From NCBI RefSeq assembly GCF_014201905.1, contig NZ_JACHFM010000001.1, positions 1,502,994 through 1,566,993 of the forward strand: a DNA stretch of 64,000 nucleotides, given 5' to 3'. Below the pieces are notes generated by a model that searched no databases, had not been told where the DNA came from, and saw nothing but the letters and a program-made list of their open reading frames with translations. Numbering within the stretch: position 1 is the stretch's first letter; every line of letters begins with the position of its first letter. Shown piece by piece: positions 9,568-18,991 of the stretch. The translations under genes were made by a program, and so were the position numbers. This stretch comes from Amaricoccus macauensis. Its GTDB lineage: Bacteria; Pseudomonadota; Alphaproteobacteria; Rhodobacterales; Rhodobacteraceae.

Positions 9568-11184
9568 ATGGCGCAATTCATCAACAGCCGCGAGAGCATC
9601 GTCACCGAGGCGATCGACGGGCTCGTCCGCACCTCCGGCGGCAGGCTCGCGCGCCTCGACGGCTACCCACACGTTCGAGTCGTCATCCGCGCCGACTGGC
9701 AGCGCGATCGCGTGGCGCTGGTCTCGGGCGGCGGATCCGGACACGAGCCGAGCCATGCGGGTTTCGTCGGACGCGGCCTGCTGACCGCCGCGGTCTGTGG
9801 CGACGTCTTCGCCTCGCCGTCCGTCGATGCGGTGCTTGCAGGGATCCTCGCCGTCACCGGCGAGGCCGGGTGCCTGCTCATCGTCAAGAACTACACCGGC
9901 GACCGGCTGAACTTCGGCCTCGCCGCCGAACGCGCCCGCGCCCTTGGCCGGCGGGTCGCCATGGTGATCGTCGATGACGACATCGCGCTGCCCGATCTGC
10001 CACAGGCCCGGGGCCTCGCGGGCACGCTCTTCGTCCACAAGATCGCCGGAGCCGCCGCCGAGGCCGGGCAGGGCCTCGACGCCGTCGCTGCTCTCGCCGG
10101 CCGGGTGATCGCCGGCCTCAGGAGTATCGGCATGTCGCTCGATACCTGCACCGTCCCGGGCTCGCCGAAGGAGGACCGGATCCCGCCCGGCAAGGCCGAG
10201 CTTGGCCTCGGCATCCACGGCGAGCCCGGAGTCGATCAGGTGGGCTTCTCCGGTGCCCGCGACGCCATCGCGCGGGTGGCCGAAAAGCTCGCGGCGACCA
10301 TGGACGACGCGCCGCAAGTGCTGCTGATGAACAACCTCGGCGGCACCTCGGCGCTGGAAATGGCGGTCCTCACCCATGAGCTGACCCGCTCGGCGCTCGC
10401 CGGCCGGATCAGCCACATCGTCGGTCCCGCCGCGATGATGACCTCTCTCGACATGCAGGGCTTCTCCCTCTCGGTTCTGCCCGCAACGGCGGAGTTCCTC
10501 GCCGGCCTTGAGACATCCGTCCCGGTCGCCGCCTGGCCCGGCGTCACCACGGTCGGCGCGCTTTCCGTCCTGCCGATGCCCGAGAACACCGCACCGCCGG
10601 CCGCGCCCGCATCCGCCGATCCTGTGGCGCGTCAGCTCATCGTTACCGCCTGCGAGACCCTGCTGGCCGCGGCGCCGGACCTGAATGCCCTCGACGCGAA
10701 ATCCGGCGACGGTGATACCGGCTCGACGCTGGCCGGTGCGGCGCGGGCGCTTCTCGACGGGCTCGACGGCCTGCCGCTCGCGGACCCGGCCGCGCTCTGT
10801 GGCGCCATCAGTCAGACGCTGTCGCAATCCATGGGCGGCTCGTCGGGCGTGCTGCTCGCGATCTTCTTCTCCGCGGCCGCCGAATCTGCCAGCGAGGGGG
10901 TCCCGGCCGCGCTCCGCGCCGGCCTTGCCCGGATGCAGGAAGTCGGCGGCGCCCGTCCCGGCGATCGCACGATGATCGATGCCCTCGCCCCCGCCCTCGA
11001 TGCGCTCGACGCGGGGCTTGCCGCCGCCGCCGCCGCCGCGCGCGATGGCGCCGACCGGACGGCCGGCATGGACCGCGCCCGCTCCGGCCGCGCCGCCTAT
11101 GTCGGTGCCGCGCAACTCGCGGGCCACGTCGATCCCGGTGCCGAGGCGGTGGCCCGCCTCTTCGAGGCGCTGGCAGGACGATAG
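9568..11184 (+). CDS. DhaK-DhaL fused dihydroxyacetone-type kinase
   Basis: This 538-residue ATP-dependent kinase joins a DhaK domain (about residues 1-330) to a DhaL domain (about 345-538). DhaK has SGGGSGHEPSHAGFVG and the His in GLGIHGEPG, the residue that in dihydroxyacetone kinases binds the substrate covalently as a hemiaminal. DhaL has DAKSGDGDTGSTLAGAARAL, whose Asp residues coordinate Mg-ATP, and SMGGSSGVLLAIFFSA. Known substrates of the family are dihydroxyacetone, tetruloses such as erythrulose, and related ketoses. It follows the FGGY kinase in the same direction with a good ribosome binding site and probably acts later in the same pathway. Confidence 0.9.
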   Translation: MAQFINSRESIVTEAIDGLVRTSGGRLARLDGYPHVRVVIRADWQRDRVALVSGGGSGHEPSHAGFVGRGLLTAAVCGDVFASPSVDAVLAGILAVTGEAGCLLIVKNYTGDRLNFGLAAERARALGRRVAMVIVDDDIALPDLPQARGLAGTLFVHKIAGAAAEAGQGLDAVAALAGRVIAGLRSIGMSLDTCTVPGSPKEDRIPPGKAELGLGIHGEPGVDQVGFSGARDAIARVAEKLAATMDDAPQVLLMNNLGGTSALEMAVLTHELTRSALAGRISHIVGPAAMMTSLDMQGFSLSVLPATAEFLAGLETSVPVAAWPGVTTVGALSVLPMPENTAPPAAPASADPVARQLIVTACETLLAAAPDLNALDAKSGDGDTGSTLAGAARALLDGLDGLPLADPAALCGAISQTLSQSMGGSSGVLLAIFFSAAAESASEGVPAALRAGLARMQEVGGARPGDRTMIDALAPALDALDAGLAAAAAAARDGADRTAGMDRARSGRAAYVGAAQLAGHVDPGAEAVARLFEALAGR

Positions 11185-11202
11185 GGCCGCCAGAGACGCA
11201 AA

Positions 11203-11228
11203 AGCGCCGCGGCCTCACCCGCGGCGCT
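11203..11228. terminator. Hairpin between convergent genes
   Basis: AGCGCCGCGG at 11203-11212 pairs perfectly with CCGCGGCGCT at 11219-11228 across a 6-base loop. It lies between the stops of the rightward kinase and the leftward aldolase and could end both transcripts. The loop is preceded by AAAA on the plus strand, giving a U-rich tail for the leftward transcript. Confidence 0.65.
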
Positions 11229-11252
11229 CGCGTTCCGGCAGCGGATCCCGCG

Positions 11253-12032
11253 TCAGTCGTCGAAGCGGACGCTGCGGGTAAGTTTCGCGATGTCGGCGAG
11301 GGTCTTCTCGGCGGCGCTGCGCTCGCGCTGCCAGATGTTGCGGCCGACAATGACGCCTCGGGCACCGGAGCGGATCGTACCGGCGATCGCCTCCACCGTC
11401 TCGCCCGGTTCGCCGGTGAGTGGCCCGCCGGCGATCACGAGCGGAACCTGCAACTCCTCGACGAGCCGCCTGGTGCGCTCCTCGCCCGGGAAAGCGATCT
11501 TGATGATGTGCGCTCCGAGATCGTAGCAGATCCGCGCGACCTTCTCCTCGGCGACGATGACCTCTTCGGAGCGCGGCGCACCGATCAGCACCGGTTCCAG
11601 CACCAGCGGGATATCCCAGCGGTCACAGGCAGCGATCACCTCGCCGGCGCGGGTGCACATGGCCACGCGCTCGGCTTTCGACATGTTCCACGGGAACAGC
11701 ATCTTTACCGCGTCAACGCCAAGGCGCACGGCCTCTTCAACCGTGGTGATGAGGCCGTGCGAGCCACCGTCGGGCTCGCGGAAGTCGTAGTAGGTGTCGA
11801 TGGCCATCACGCGCGTCAGGTGCGGCCGGGCCGCGAAGAACCGCTCCGTCTGCTTCACCTGCCCGGGCGTCATCATGAATCCCGTCACATCGTGGTCGGC
11901 CCAGGCCGGGAACGGCGCCGATGGTGTCTCAAGGCCCTCGATCCGGTCGAAGATCAGCCCGTGGTCCACCGGCATGATGATCGCGACCCGGTTGCTCGGC
12001 AGCGTGCGTCGCAGACGGTATTCCATCGACAT
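11253..12032 (-). CDS. Class I aldolase, DeoC/LsrF/DhnA-type
   Basis: This 259-residue TIM-barrel protein belongs to the DeoC/LacD/LsrF aldolase group that uses a Schiff-base lysine. Visible landmarks are IIMPVDHGLIF at the N-terminus, DAVKMLFPW in the middle, HIIKIAFPG (probable catalytic Lys) and VIAGGPLTGEPGE with GARGVIVGRNIWQ (phosphate-binding end of the barrel). The open frame begins at 12068, but that start overlaps the putative operator and has no ribosome binding site. The ATG at 12032 has GGGGA 9 bases upstream and gives the family-like N-terminus MSMEYRLRR. It is convergent with the DhaKL kinase and probably cleaves or forms a phosphorylated sugar in the same pathway. Confidence 0.82.
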   Translation of the reverse strand: MSMEYRLRRTLPSNRVAIIMPVDHGLIFDRIEGLETPSAPFPAWADHDVTGFMMTPGQVKQTERFFAARPHLTRVMAIDTYYDFREPDGGSHGLITTVEEAVRLGVDAVKMLFPWNMSKAERVAMCTRAGEVIAACDRWDIPLVLEPVLIGAPRSEEVIVAEEKVARICYDLGAHIIKIAFPGEERTRRLVEELQVPLVIAGGPLTGEPGETVEAIAGTIRSGARGVIVGRNIWQRERSAAEKTLADIAKLTRSVRFDD

Positions 12033-12067
12033 GTGAGCCGTATCCCCGATCAGAACTTTGTCCATCA

Positions 12068-12077
12068 TGTACGGACA
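12068..12077. promoter_or_regulatory. Putative GntR operator upstream of aldolase
   Basis: TGTACGGACA (flanked by AA) matches the TGTACGTACA palindrome at nine of ten positions. It is about 36 bases upstream of the chosen aldolase start and in the gap shared with the divergent second GntR gene. It extends the regulon to the aldolase. Confidence 0.55.
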
Positions 12078-12248
12078 ATACCGACGTCATGCATCGTGCC
12101 TCGGCTTCGTGTCAACCCCGGAGAGGCCGACACCGCGACCGACGGTCCCATGCCTCACATCGTGTTCGGGCACGATTTCGTCTTGATCGCCGCACCACAA
12201 CGCGAGCATGGCCATATCGGCAGCGGCTGATGCTCCGCGCCGCCGGAC

Positions 12249-12277
12249 GTCACCGCACTGTCACCGCACTGTCACCG
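12249..12277. repeat. Tandem 11-base direct repeat
   Basis: GTCACCGCACT occurs twice head to tail (12249-12259 and 12260-12270) and is followed by a partial third copy GTCACCG. The spacing of one helical turn, in the promoter region of the second GntR gene, is compatible with binding sites for a regulator. It may also be chance. Confidence 0.45.
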
Positions 12278-12343
12278 ACCCGCGCCATCATGCCGGCTTT
12301 CCATTCCTGGCAAGAGCAGGGCGAAGACGTCTTGGACGGACCG

Positions 12344-13168
12344 ATGACCGAACCGCGTTTCAGCACGTCACCCCTGTTCGAGGGAGTCGATCCCCACAGC
12401 GACCTTCCGCTGTTCCTTCAGGTCGTCGACGCGTTCGAGACCGCGCTTCGCACCGGACGCATCAGACCCGCGCAGAAACTGCCGACCGAGGTCGAACTCG
12501 GCGCGCAGTTCGGCGTGTCGCGCAAGACCCTTCGCCGAGCCACCGGGCATCTGGAAAAGCTCGGGCTGATCCAACGGACGCAAGGCGTTGGAACCATCGT
12601 GACCGAGGAGGCCCGTGTCGACGAGATGAGCGCCCGTCGCTCGCTCCAGGTCGAACGCGCCTCGACCCGCCGCACGCCGGAAACCCGGCTCCTCTGTCAG
12701 CAGCGGGTGAGCGTGGACGTCGAGCTGTCGCGCCGCACCGGCTTCCACGTCGGCACCGAGCTCCTCCACCTGCGGCGGTTGCGGCTCGTCGATGGCAAGC
12801 CTCAGGCGATTCTCGAAAACCTCGTTCCGACCCGGCTCGTGCCGGAGTTCGGTGAGCGGGAGCTCAACGGGGGCTTTCTGGAGCTGCTGCGGCGGCAGGG
12901 GATCAGGAGCGAGCTGATCCGCCGGGACGTCGATGCGATGATGCCGAGCGCCGATCAGGCCGCGGCCCTCGGGATCGACGTCGCGACGCCCTTCCTCTGC
13001 GAACGGATCTCGAACCTCGATGCAGAGGGCGAGATATTCAACCTCAGCACGAATTACCTGCATCCGGTGAACTGCCGGATGACAACACTGGCGCACCCGG
13101 AGCGTGACGTGGCGCCCGCCCAGCCGCGCAGCACGGAGGTCACACGCGGCCCGGTGCCTGGGGAATAG
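12344..13168 (+). CDS. GntR-family regulator with UTRA domain (second copy)
   Basis: This is a 274-residue HutC-type regulator. The winged helix (about residues 22-90) contains PLFLQVVDAFETALRTGRI, KLPTEVELGAQFGVSRKTLRRA and LIQRTQGVGTIV; the C-terminal UTRA domain includes LHLRRLRLVDGKPQAILENL. The open frame reaches back to 12089, but the ATG at 12344 gives a normal N-terminus just ahead of the DNA-binding domain. It is divergent from the aldolase gene across about 310 bases holding an operator-like palindrome and an 11-base tandem repeat. Together with the regulator at 7276 the locus has two related repressors; which one binds the TGTACGTACA motif is unresolved. Confidence 0.8.
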   Translation: MTEPRFSTSPLFEGVDPHSDLPLFLQVVDAFETALRTGRIRPAQKLPTEVELGAQFGVSRKTLRRATGHLEKLGLIQRTQGVGTIVTEEARVDEMSARRSLQVERASTRRTPETRLLCQQRVSVDVELSRRTGFHVGTELLHLRRLRLVDGKPQAILENLVPTRLVPEFGERELNGGFLELLRRQGIRSELIRRDVDAMMPSADQAAALGIDVATPFLCERISNLDAEGEIFNLSTNYLHPVNCRMTTLAHPERDVAPAQPRSTEVTRGPVPGE

Positions 13169-13272
13169 CTGCCCAATCGAGCCATCTCGCGCCGCAAATC
13201 GGCGACCTTCGATCACGGGATCGCAGTCTGGCGATTGTCCGCGCCGGCCGGGCCGGGCAGGATGGCGGGGTC

Positions 13273-14187
13273 ATGACCCTGCGCTTCACCCTGCGGCAGC
13301 TCGAATACTTCGTCGCCGTCGGACAGGCCGGCAGTATCGCCGCGGCGTCGGAGGCGGTGAACGTCTCGCCGCCGTCGATCTCGGCGGCGATCTCCCAGCT
13401 CGAACGTGAGTTCGGGATCCAGCTCTTCATCCGCCAGCACGCGCAGGGGCTGTCGCTCACCCCCGGCGGACGCCGGTTCTTTGCCGAGGCAAAGCTGGTG
13501 CTCGAAGCCGCCGACGGCCTGCACGACCTCGCCGCGGACATCGCCCACGCCCCGCGCGGCCCGATCGGCATCGGCTGCTTCGCGACGCTGGCGCCGCTCA
13601 TCATCGCGGGCCTGCGCCGCAGCTTCGAGGCGGCATTTCCCGAGGCCGCCGTCACCCAGGCCGAAGGCGATCAGGAGCGGCTTTTCGGGATGCTCCGCCG
13701 GGCCGAGATCGACGTCGCCCTGACCTATGACCTCGAAATCCCGCAGGACGTCCGCTTCCTGCCACTCGTCAGCGTCGCGCCCCATGTCCTGCTCGCCACC
13801 GGGCACCCGCTCGCCAACCTTCCCGAGGTGGAGCTTGATCGGCTGACCGACGAACCCATGGTCCTGCTCGACCTGCCGCTCAGCCGCGAATACTTCCTGT
13901 CGCTCTTTGCGGCGGCGGGCCTGCGGCCACGCATAACCGAGCGGACGCGCGACATGGCGGTGGTGCGGAGCCTCGTCGCCCATGGCTATGGCTACGCGCT
14001 CGCGAACGTCCACGCCGGGAACGAGCGGGCGCTCGACGGCACGCCACTCGTGCGGGTGCCGCTGGCCGGCGCCCACCGCGTGATGGCGATGGGAACAGCG
14101 ACGATGCGCGGCGAGCACAAGACCCGTCTCGTCGCGGCCTTCGAGACGCATTGCCGCGAACGGCTGCCGGCGATGGAGTGGGGCTAG
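13273..14187 (+). CDS. LysR-family transcriptional regulator
   Basis: This is a 304-residue LysR-type regulator. The N-terminal helix-turn-helix is clear: LRQLEYFVAVGQAGSIAAASEAVNVSPPSISAAI within residues 6-40, followed by LEREFGIQLFIR. The remaining part is a periplasmic-binding-protein-like effector domain. Length is normal for the family. It is not divergent from an obvious target: the GntR gene lies upstream in the same direction and recQ is convergent with a 6-base gap. Its regulon cannot be inferred. Confidence 0.88.
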   Translation: MTLRFTLRQLEYFVAVGQAGSIAAASEAVNVSPPSISAAISQLEREFGIQLFIRQHAQGLSLTPGGRRFFAEAKLVLEAADGLHDLAADIAHAPRGPIGIGCFATLAPLIIAGLRRSFEAAFPEAAVTQAEGDQERLFGMLRRAEIDVALTYDLEIPQDVRFLPLVSVAPHVLLATGHPLANLPEVELDRLTDEPMVLLDLPLSREYFLSLFAAAGLRPRITERTRDMAVVRSLVAHGYGYALANVHAGNERALDGTPLVRVPLAGAHRVMAMGTATMRGEHKTRLVAAFETHCRERLPAMEWG

Positions 14188-14193
14188 GCAGTC

Positions 14194-16244
<2,051 letters not shown>

Positions 16245-16248
<4 letters not shown>

Positions 16249-16808
16249 GGGCCGGTCAACTTGTAGAGGAAGATCATGGTATCCCCATACTGGCGCCGGT
16301 CGCGAAGGGTCAAGCCGGGCGGCGGCGGCGGCATGGCACCTTCCTCCCAGACAATCGTCGCGCCCGGCGCAATCCATCCGCCCGCGAGGGCCGCGTCGAT
16401 CGCCTGCTCCCCAAGACCGCGACCGTAAGGCGGATCGAGAAAGACGAGGCTCGCAGGCTCGCCGGGGTTCGCCCCGAGCCGTGTGGCATCGCGCGGCAGG
16501 ACACGGGCCAGGTCGCCGGCCCGCAGGCGCGCGAGGTTCGCCTCCAACAGCTTCAGCGCCGGCCGTCCCTGCTCGACGAACACCGCGAAGGCCGCGCCCC
16601 GCGACAGCGCCTCGAGCCCGAGCGCGCCAGTCCCGGCGAAGAGATCGAGCACGCGGGCGCCTTCAAGAGGCGCATGGTCCCCGTGGGCGAGCAGGTTGAA
16701 CAGGCTCTCGCGCACCCGGTCGGACGTGGGGCGGAGGCGGGCCGCCTCGTCGCCGGCGCCGACCGGGGCAAGCGCGGTGCCGCGCCAGCGGCCGGAGATG
16801 ATGCGCAT
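16245..16808 (-). CDS. rsmD: 16S rRNA (guanine-966-N2)-methyltransferase
   Basis: RsmD methylates G966 of 16S rRNA in the small ribosomal subunit. The 187-residue product begins MRIISGRWRGTALAP, the typical RsmD start. It shows the SAM-binding motif VLDLFAGTGALGLEALSRGA (residues 53-72) and the catalytic LDPPYG at 124-129. PTSDRVRESLFNLL near residue 28 is also characteristic. It is upstream of and overlapping recQ, so both are probably translated from one leftward transcript. Confidence 0.95.
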
Positions 16809-16932
16809 CGGGTGCTCCTTGTCCGATCGCCTGTAGCGTCAGGCCGGAGGCCGCGCAATCGACGGTCTGCTCGCCATCGAGAAGAACGCGTGATAGCCTT
16901 TGGGGAAGACGCGGAACCCGGCGGGCTGCAGC

Positions 16933-17814
16933 GTGCAGGACGTGTTCGTACAAATTGCCGCCTATCGCGACCCGCAAGTCTGGCCGACGATTGCGAGCCT
17001 CTTCGAGACTGCGCGCCATCCGGAGCGGCTTCGGGTGCGAGTGTGTTGGCAGCGAGCGCCAGATGATCCGCCGCCAGGGCTCGATCCACGTTGGAGCGTG
17101 GAAATCGACGAGGTGCCGCACACGCTCAGCGACGGTGCCAACTGGGCGAGGCGACGTGTGCAGCGTCAGTGGGCGGGAGAGCGATACTCCCTGATCATCG
17201 ACTCGCACTTGCGTTTCGCGCTCGACTGGGACTGCAAGCTCGCGGCCATGCTGGAGGGCTGCCGGTCCAGGGGCTCGGAGAGGCCATTGATCACCGGTTA
17301 TCCGCCCGACTTCGATCCTGCCACGTATCCGAGAGGCAGATCGTGGCGGCCGCTCAAGATCTATCGGGAAGGCTACATTGCCGGCATGCTCCTGCACTTC
17401 GCAGGACATGAGATCGCCCTGCCATCCTGGCTCGGCGCGCCGGTGCCGGCGGAGTTTCTCGCGCTGGGACTGCTGTTCAGCGACGGGCGGTTCAACATCG
17501 AGGTGCCGCTCGACCCTGCGATCTACTTCTTCGGGGACGAGATCACGACGGGCGTGCGGGCCTGGTGCCGCGGCTACGACTTCTTTCACCCGCATCGGGT
17601 TGTCGCCTGGCACGTCTACGCCCGCAAGACCAGACGATGCCACTGGGAGGACCACGCCGACTGGAGCGAGCGGGATCGTCGCTCTCTCGCGCAGACGCGA
17701 CGCGTTCTGACAGGAGCGGGAAGCGCGGGATGCGAGACTGGCCGGAAGCGGTCACTCCAGTCCTACGAGCGACGGATCGGCGTTCCGCTCGTTCTTCCGG
17801 GTGAGCACGCATGA
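16933..17814 (+). CDS. Skp1-GlcNAc-transferase-like glycosyltransferase (PF11397 type)
   Basis: The product of about 293 residues resembles the GT-A enzymes of the Glycosyltransferase (GlcNAc) family, founded by Dictyostelium Gnt1, which adds GlcNAc to hydroxyproline of Skp1. Visible landmarks are FVQIAAYRDP at the N-terminus, LIIDSHLRFALDWD with the metal-binding D-x-H near residue 90, YIAGMLLHFAG, FNIEVPLDPAIYFFGDEI and WCRGYDFFHPHR. There is no signal peptide or membrane segment, so it is probably cytoplasmic. The start is uncertain: TTG 16900, GTG 16933 and GTG 16942 are all in frame; GCGGG 7 bases ahead of 16933 decided it. Its stop overlaps the hydroxylase start (ATGA). That a PF11397-type enzyme is paired with a prolyl hydroxylase mirrors the eukaryotic Skp1 pathway. 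Confidence 0.78.
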   Translation: MQDVFVQIAAYRDPQVWPTIASLFETARHPERLRVRVCWQRAPDDPPPGLDPRWSVEIDEVPHTLSDGANWARRRVQRQWAGERYSLIIDSHLRFALDWDCKLAAMLEGCRSRGSERPLITGYPPDFDPATYPRGRSWRPLKIYREGYIAGMLLHFAGHEIALPSWLGAPVPAEFLALGLLFSDGRFNIEVPLDPAIYFFGDEITTGVRAWCRGYDFFHPHRVVAWHVYARKTRRCHWEDHADWSERDRRSLAQTRRVLTGAGSAGCETGRKRSLQSYERRIGVPLVLPGEHA

Positions 17815-18425
17815 ATGGACCCGTTGAGGTCATCGACGAGTTTCTGAGCAGTGACGAGTGCGCCCGCCTCGCGGCCGCTGCCCCGGCGAACTGCTGGCGG
17901 CCAAGCCTCTCGGGTCTGCCGGATGCGCGAAGCGTCCTCTCGGCACGCGGAGGTCGGCACAGCGACTCGGTCGGAGAGGGAGACCTCGATGCGGCAGGGC
18001 AGGAACTGCTGCCGGCCATCGAGGCGCGGTTGGCGGACCGGTGCCACGCACTGGTGGACCGCTTCGAGCCATGGCAAATGAGCCGGTACCGCCGAGGCGA
18101 CTTCTTCGACTACCATCTCGACTGCGGTGCCTTCGGGACACATGCGAGCGGAGAGCGCGAGCGAACCTTCCTTCTTGTCGTGCAGGCTCCCGCCCGTGGT
18201 GGAGCCACGCATTTCCGAGCGCTCGGGGTCAGCGTCCGGCCGATCGCCGGAAGGCTGATCGCGTGGCGCAATTTTCTGCCGTCGGGGCGGTGCAATCATG
18301 GTATGATCCACTCGGGTCGACCAGTCTGGCAGGGACAGAAGATCATCCTGACCACCTGGCAACACGAGCGCCCCTTTCCGAGGGGTGCAAGCGGAAGGGG
18401 CTCGGAGCATGAAGCATCCCAATGA
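17811..18425 (+). CDS. Prolyl-4-hydroxylase-like Fe(II)/2-oxoglutarate dioxygenase
   Basis: This is a 204-residue P4H-family dioxygenase. The Fe(II) ligands are H102-x-D104 (FDYHLDCG) and distal H167 (MIHSGRPV), and K177 (WQGQKIILTTW), ten residues after the histidine, would bind the 2-oxoglutarate carboxylate. RYRRGDFFDYH and the HSGRPV...GQK spacing are typical of prolyl hydroxylases rather than AlkB or PhyH. No signal peptide is present, so it is cytoplasmic like PHD2, Dictyostelium PhyA and the Pseudomonas PPHD. It overlaps the upstream glycosyltransferase by 4 bases and the downstream small gene by 17. A protein or peptide proline is the inferred substrate. Confidence 0.82.
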   Translation: MNGPVEVIDEFLSSDECARLAAAAPANCWRPSLSGLPDARSVLSARGGRHSDSVGEGDLDAAGQELLPAIEARLADRCHALVDRFEPWQMSRYRRGDFFDYHLDCGAFGTHASGERERTFLLVVQAPARGGATHFRALGVSVRPIAGRLIAWRNFLPSGRCNHGMIHSGRPVWQGQKIILTTWQHERPFPRGASGRGSEHEASQ

Positions 18426-18687
18426 TGGCATCGTCCGTGAGATCGTCGAGCGGTACGGCGACACGCTCGATCTGCGCTCGAGTCCGTACCTGATTGTCGA
18501 GATCATCCAGCAGTACGGGCCTCAGATCGCTGGAAATCCCGCGGCCGATTGCCTGCCCCCGGGAGGGCCGCCGCCACGCGGAGGACTCGATCCTGACGAT
18601 TTGATGCGCGACCTGCGTGCCGCGTTGGCAGAAGTCGAGCGATTGGCCACGGGGCTGCATCAGTCGCTGCCACGTTCGGCACCCTAG
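18409..18687 (+). CDS. Small protein with proline-rich linker, candidate modification substrate
   Basis: This 92-residue protein is of no family I recognise. Residues 1-45 look helical (GIVREIVERYGDTL, then SSPYLIVEIIQQYGPQI). Residues 48-59 are CLPPGGPPPRGG, with a lone Cys and five prolines. Residues 60-85 form a probable amphipathic helix (DPDDLMRDLRAALAEVERL). GAAGGGG, 8 bases before the ATG, is a good ribosome binding site, and the start lies inside the end of the hydroxylase gene, so translation is coupled. Its place behind a prolyl hydroxylase and a GlcNAc-transferase-like enzyme makes the PP-rich linker an obvious candidate target. That role is inference; it could instead be an adaptor or partner. 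Confidence 0.68.
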   Translation: MKHPNDGIVREIVERYGDTLDLRSSPYLIVEIIQQYGPQIAGNPAADCLPPGGPPPRGGLDPDDLMRDLRAALAEVERLATGLHQSLPRSAP

Positions 18688-18991
18688 GTTCCGCAGCCAG
18701 CAGCATTTCTCCTGGTTGGCATCCGCGATCCCGGCTCTGCCGGTGGTCGCGGCTGGGGTGGGGCCGTGTCGCTCAGCGGCGGCTGCGCCGCAAATCACCT
18801 GAGCAGGCTAGCAGGCTCTTCGCGGAGCGCGACATCGGGCGGCCAGCCGCTCCACCGCCGGCCTGCACCGATCCTCCACGGCGCGGACGTCTGCAATGCC
18901 CGGGAGCATTGCTTTCCCGTTTGGCTTTCCCGGGCAGGTTGGCCCGTCTATATGTCCCCCGACACGTCCGGCAACCGGGAAAGGGACCGTG
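18688..18991. other. Intergenic region without a supported gene
   Basis: These 304 bases hold no open frame I can support. They contain a GC-rich hairpin (GCGGCG...CGCCGC near 18777) and the hairpin listed at 18893. The right end must hold the peroxiredoxin promoter, whose elements I cannot define. Confidence 0.5.
18893..18912 (+). terminator. Weak hairpin after the hydroxylase operon
   Basis: GCAATGC at 18893-18899 pairs with GCATTGC at 18906-18912 over a 6-base loop and is followed by TTTCCC. The stem is short and the U tract brief, and it lies 200 bases past the operon end, so termination is only possible. Confidence 0.3.

Noticed and set aside
9505-11127. 540-codon leftward open frame opposite the DhaK-DhaL gene
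   Set aside because: Its translation is rich in Arg, Gly and His with no family similarity, and it mirrors the clear kinase on the other strand; long antisense frames are expected at this GC content.
12249-12277. Possible CRISPR-like repeat
   Set aside because: Repeats are contiguous 11-mers without spacers; no CRISPR array or cas gene is present in the window.
16249-16377. Upstream in-frame start for recQ
   Set aside because: It would overlap rsmD by more than 120 bases, whereas the ATG at 16248 overlaps its stop by 4 bases and gives the RecQ N-terminus.
18409-18687. Classification of the 92-residue protein as a Nif11-type or bacteriocin precursor
   Set aside because: No Nif11 leader pattern or double-glycine cleavage site could be recognised, and there is no export or protease gene nearby.
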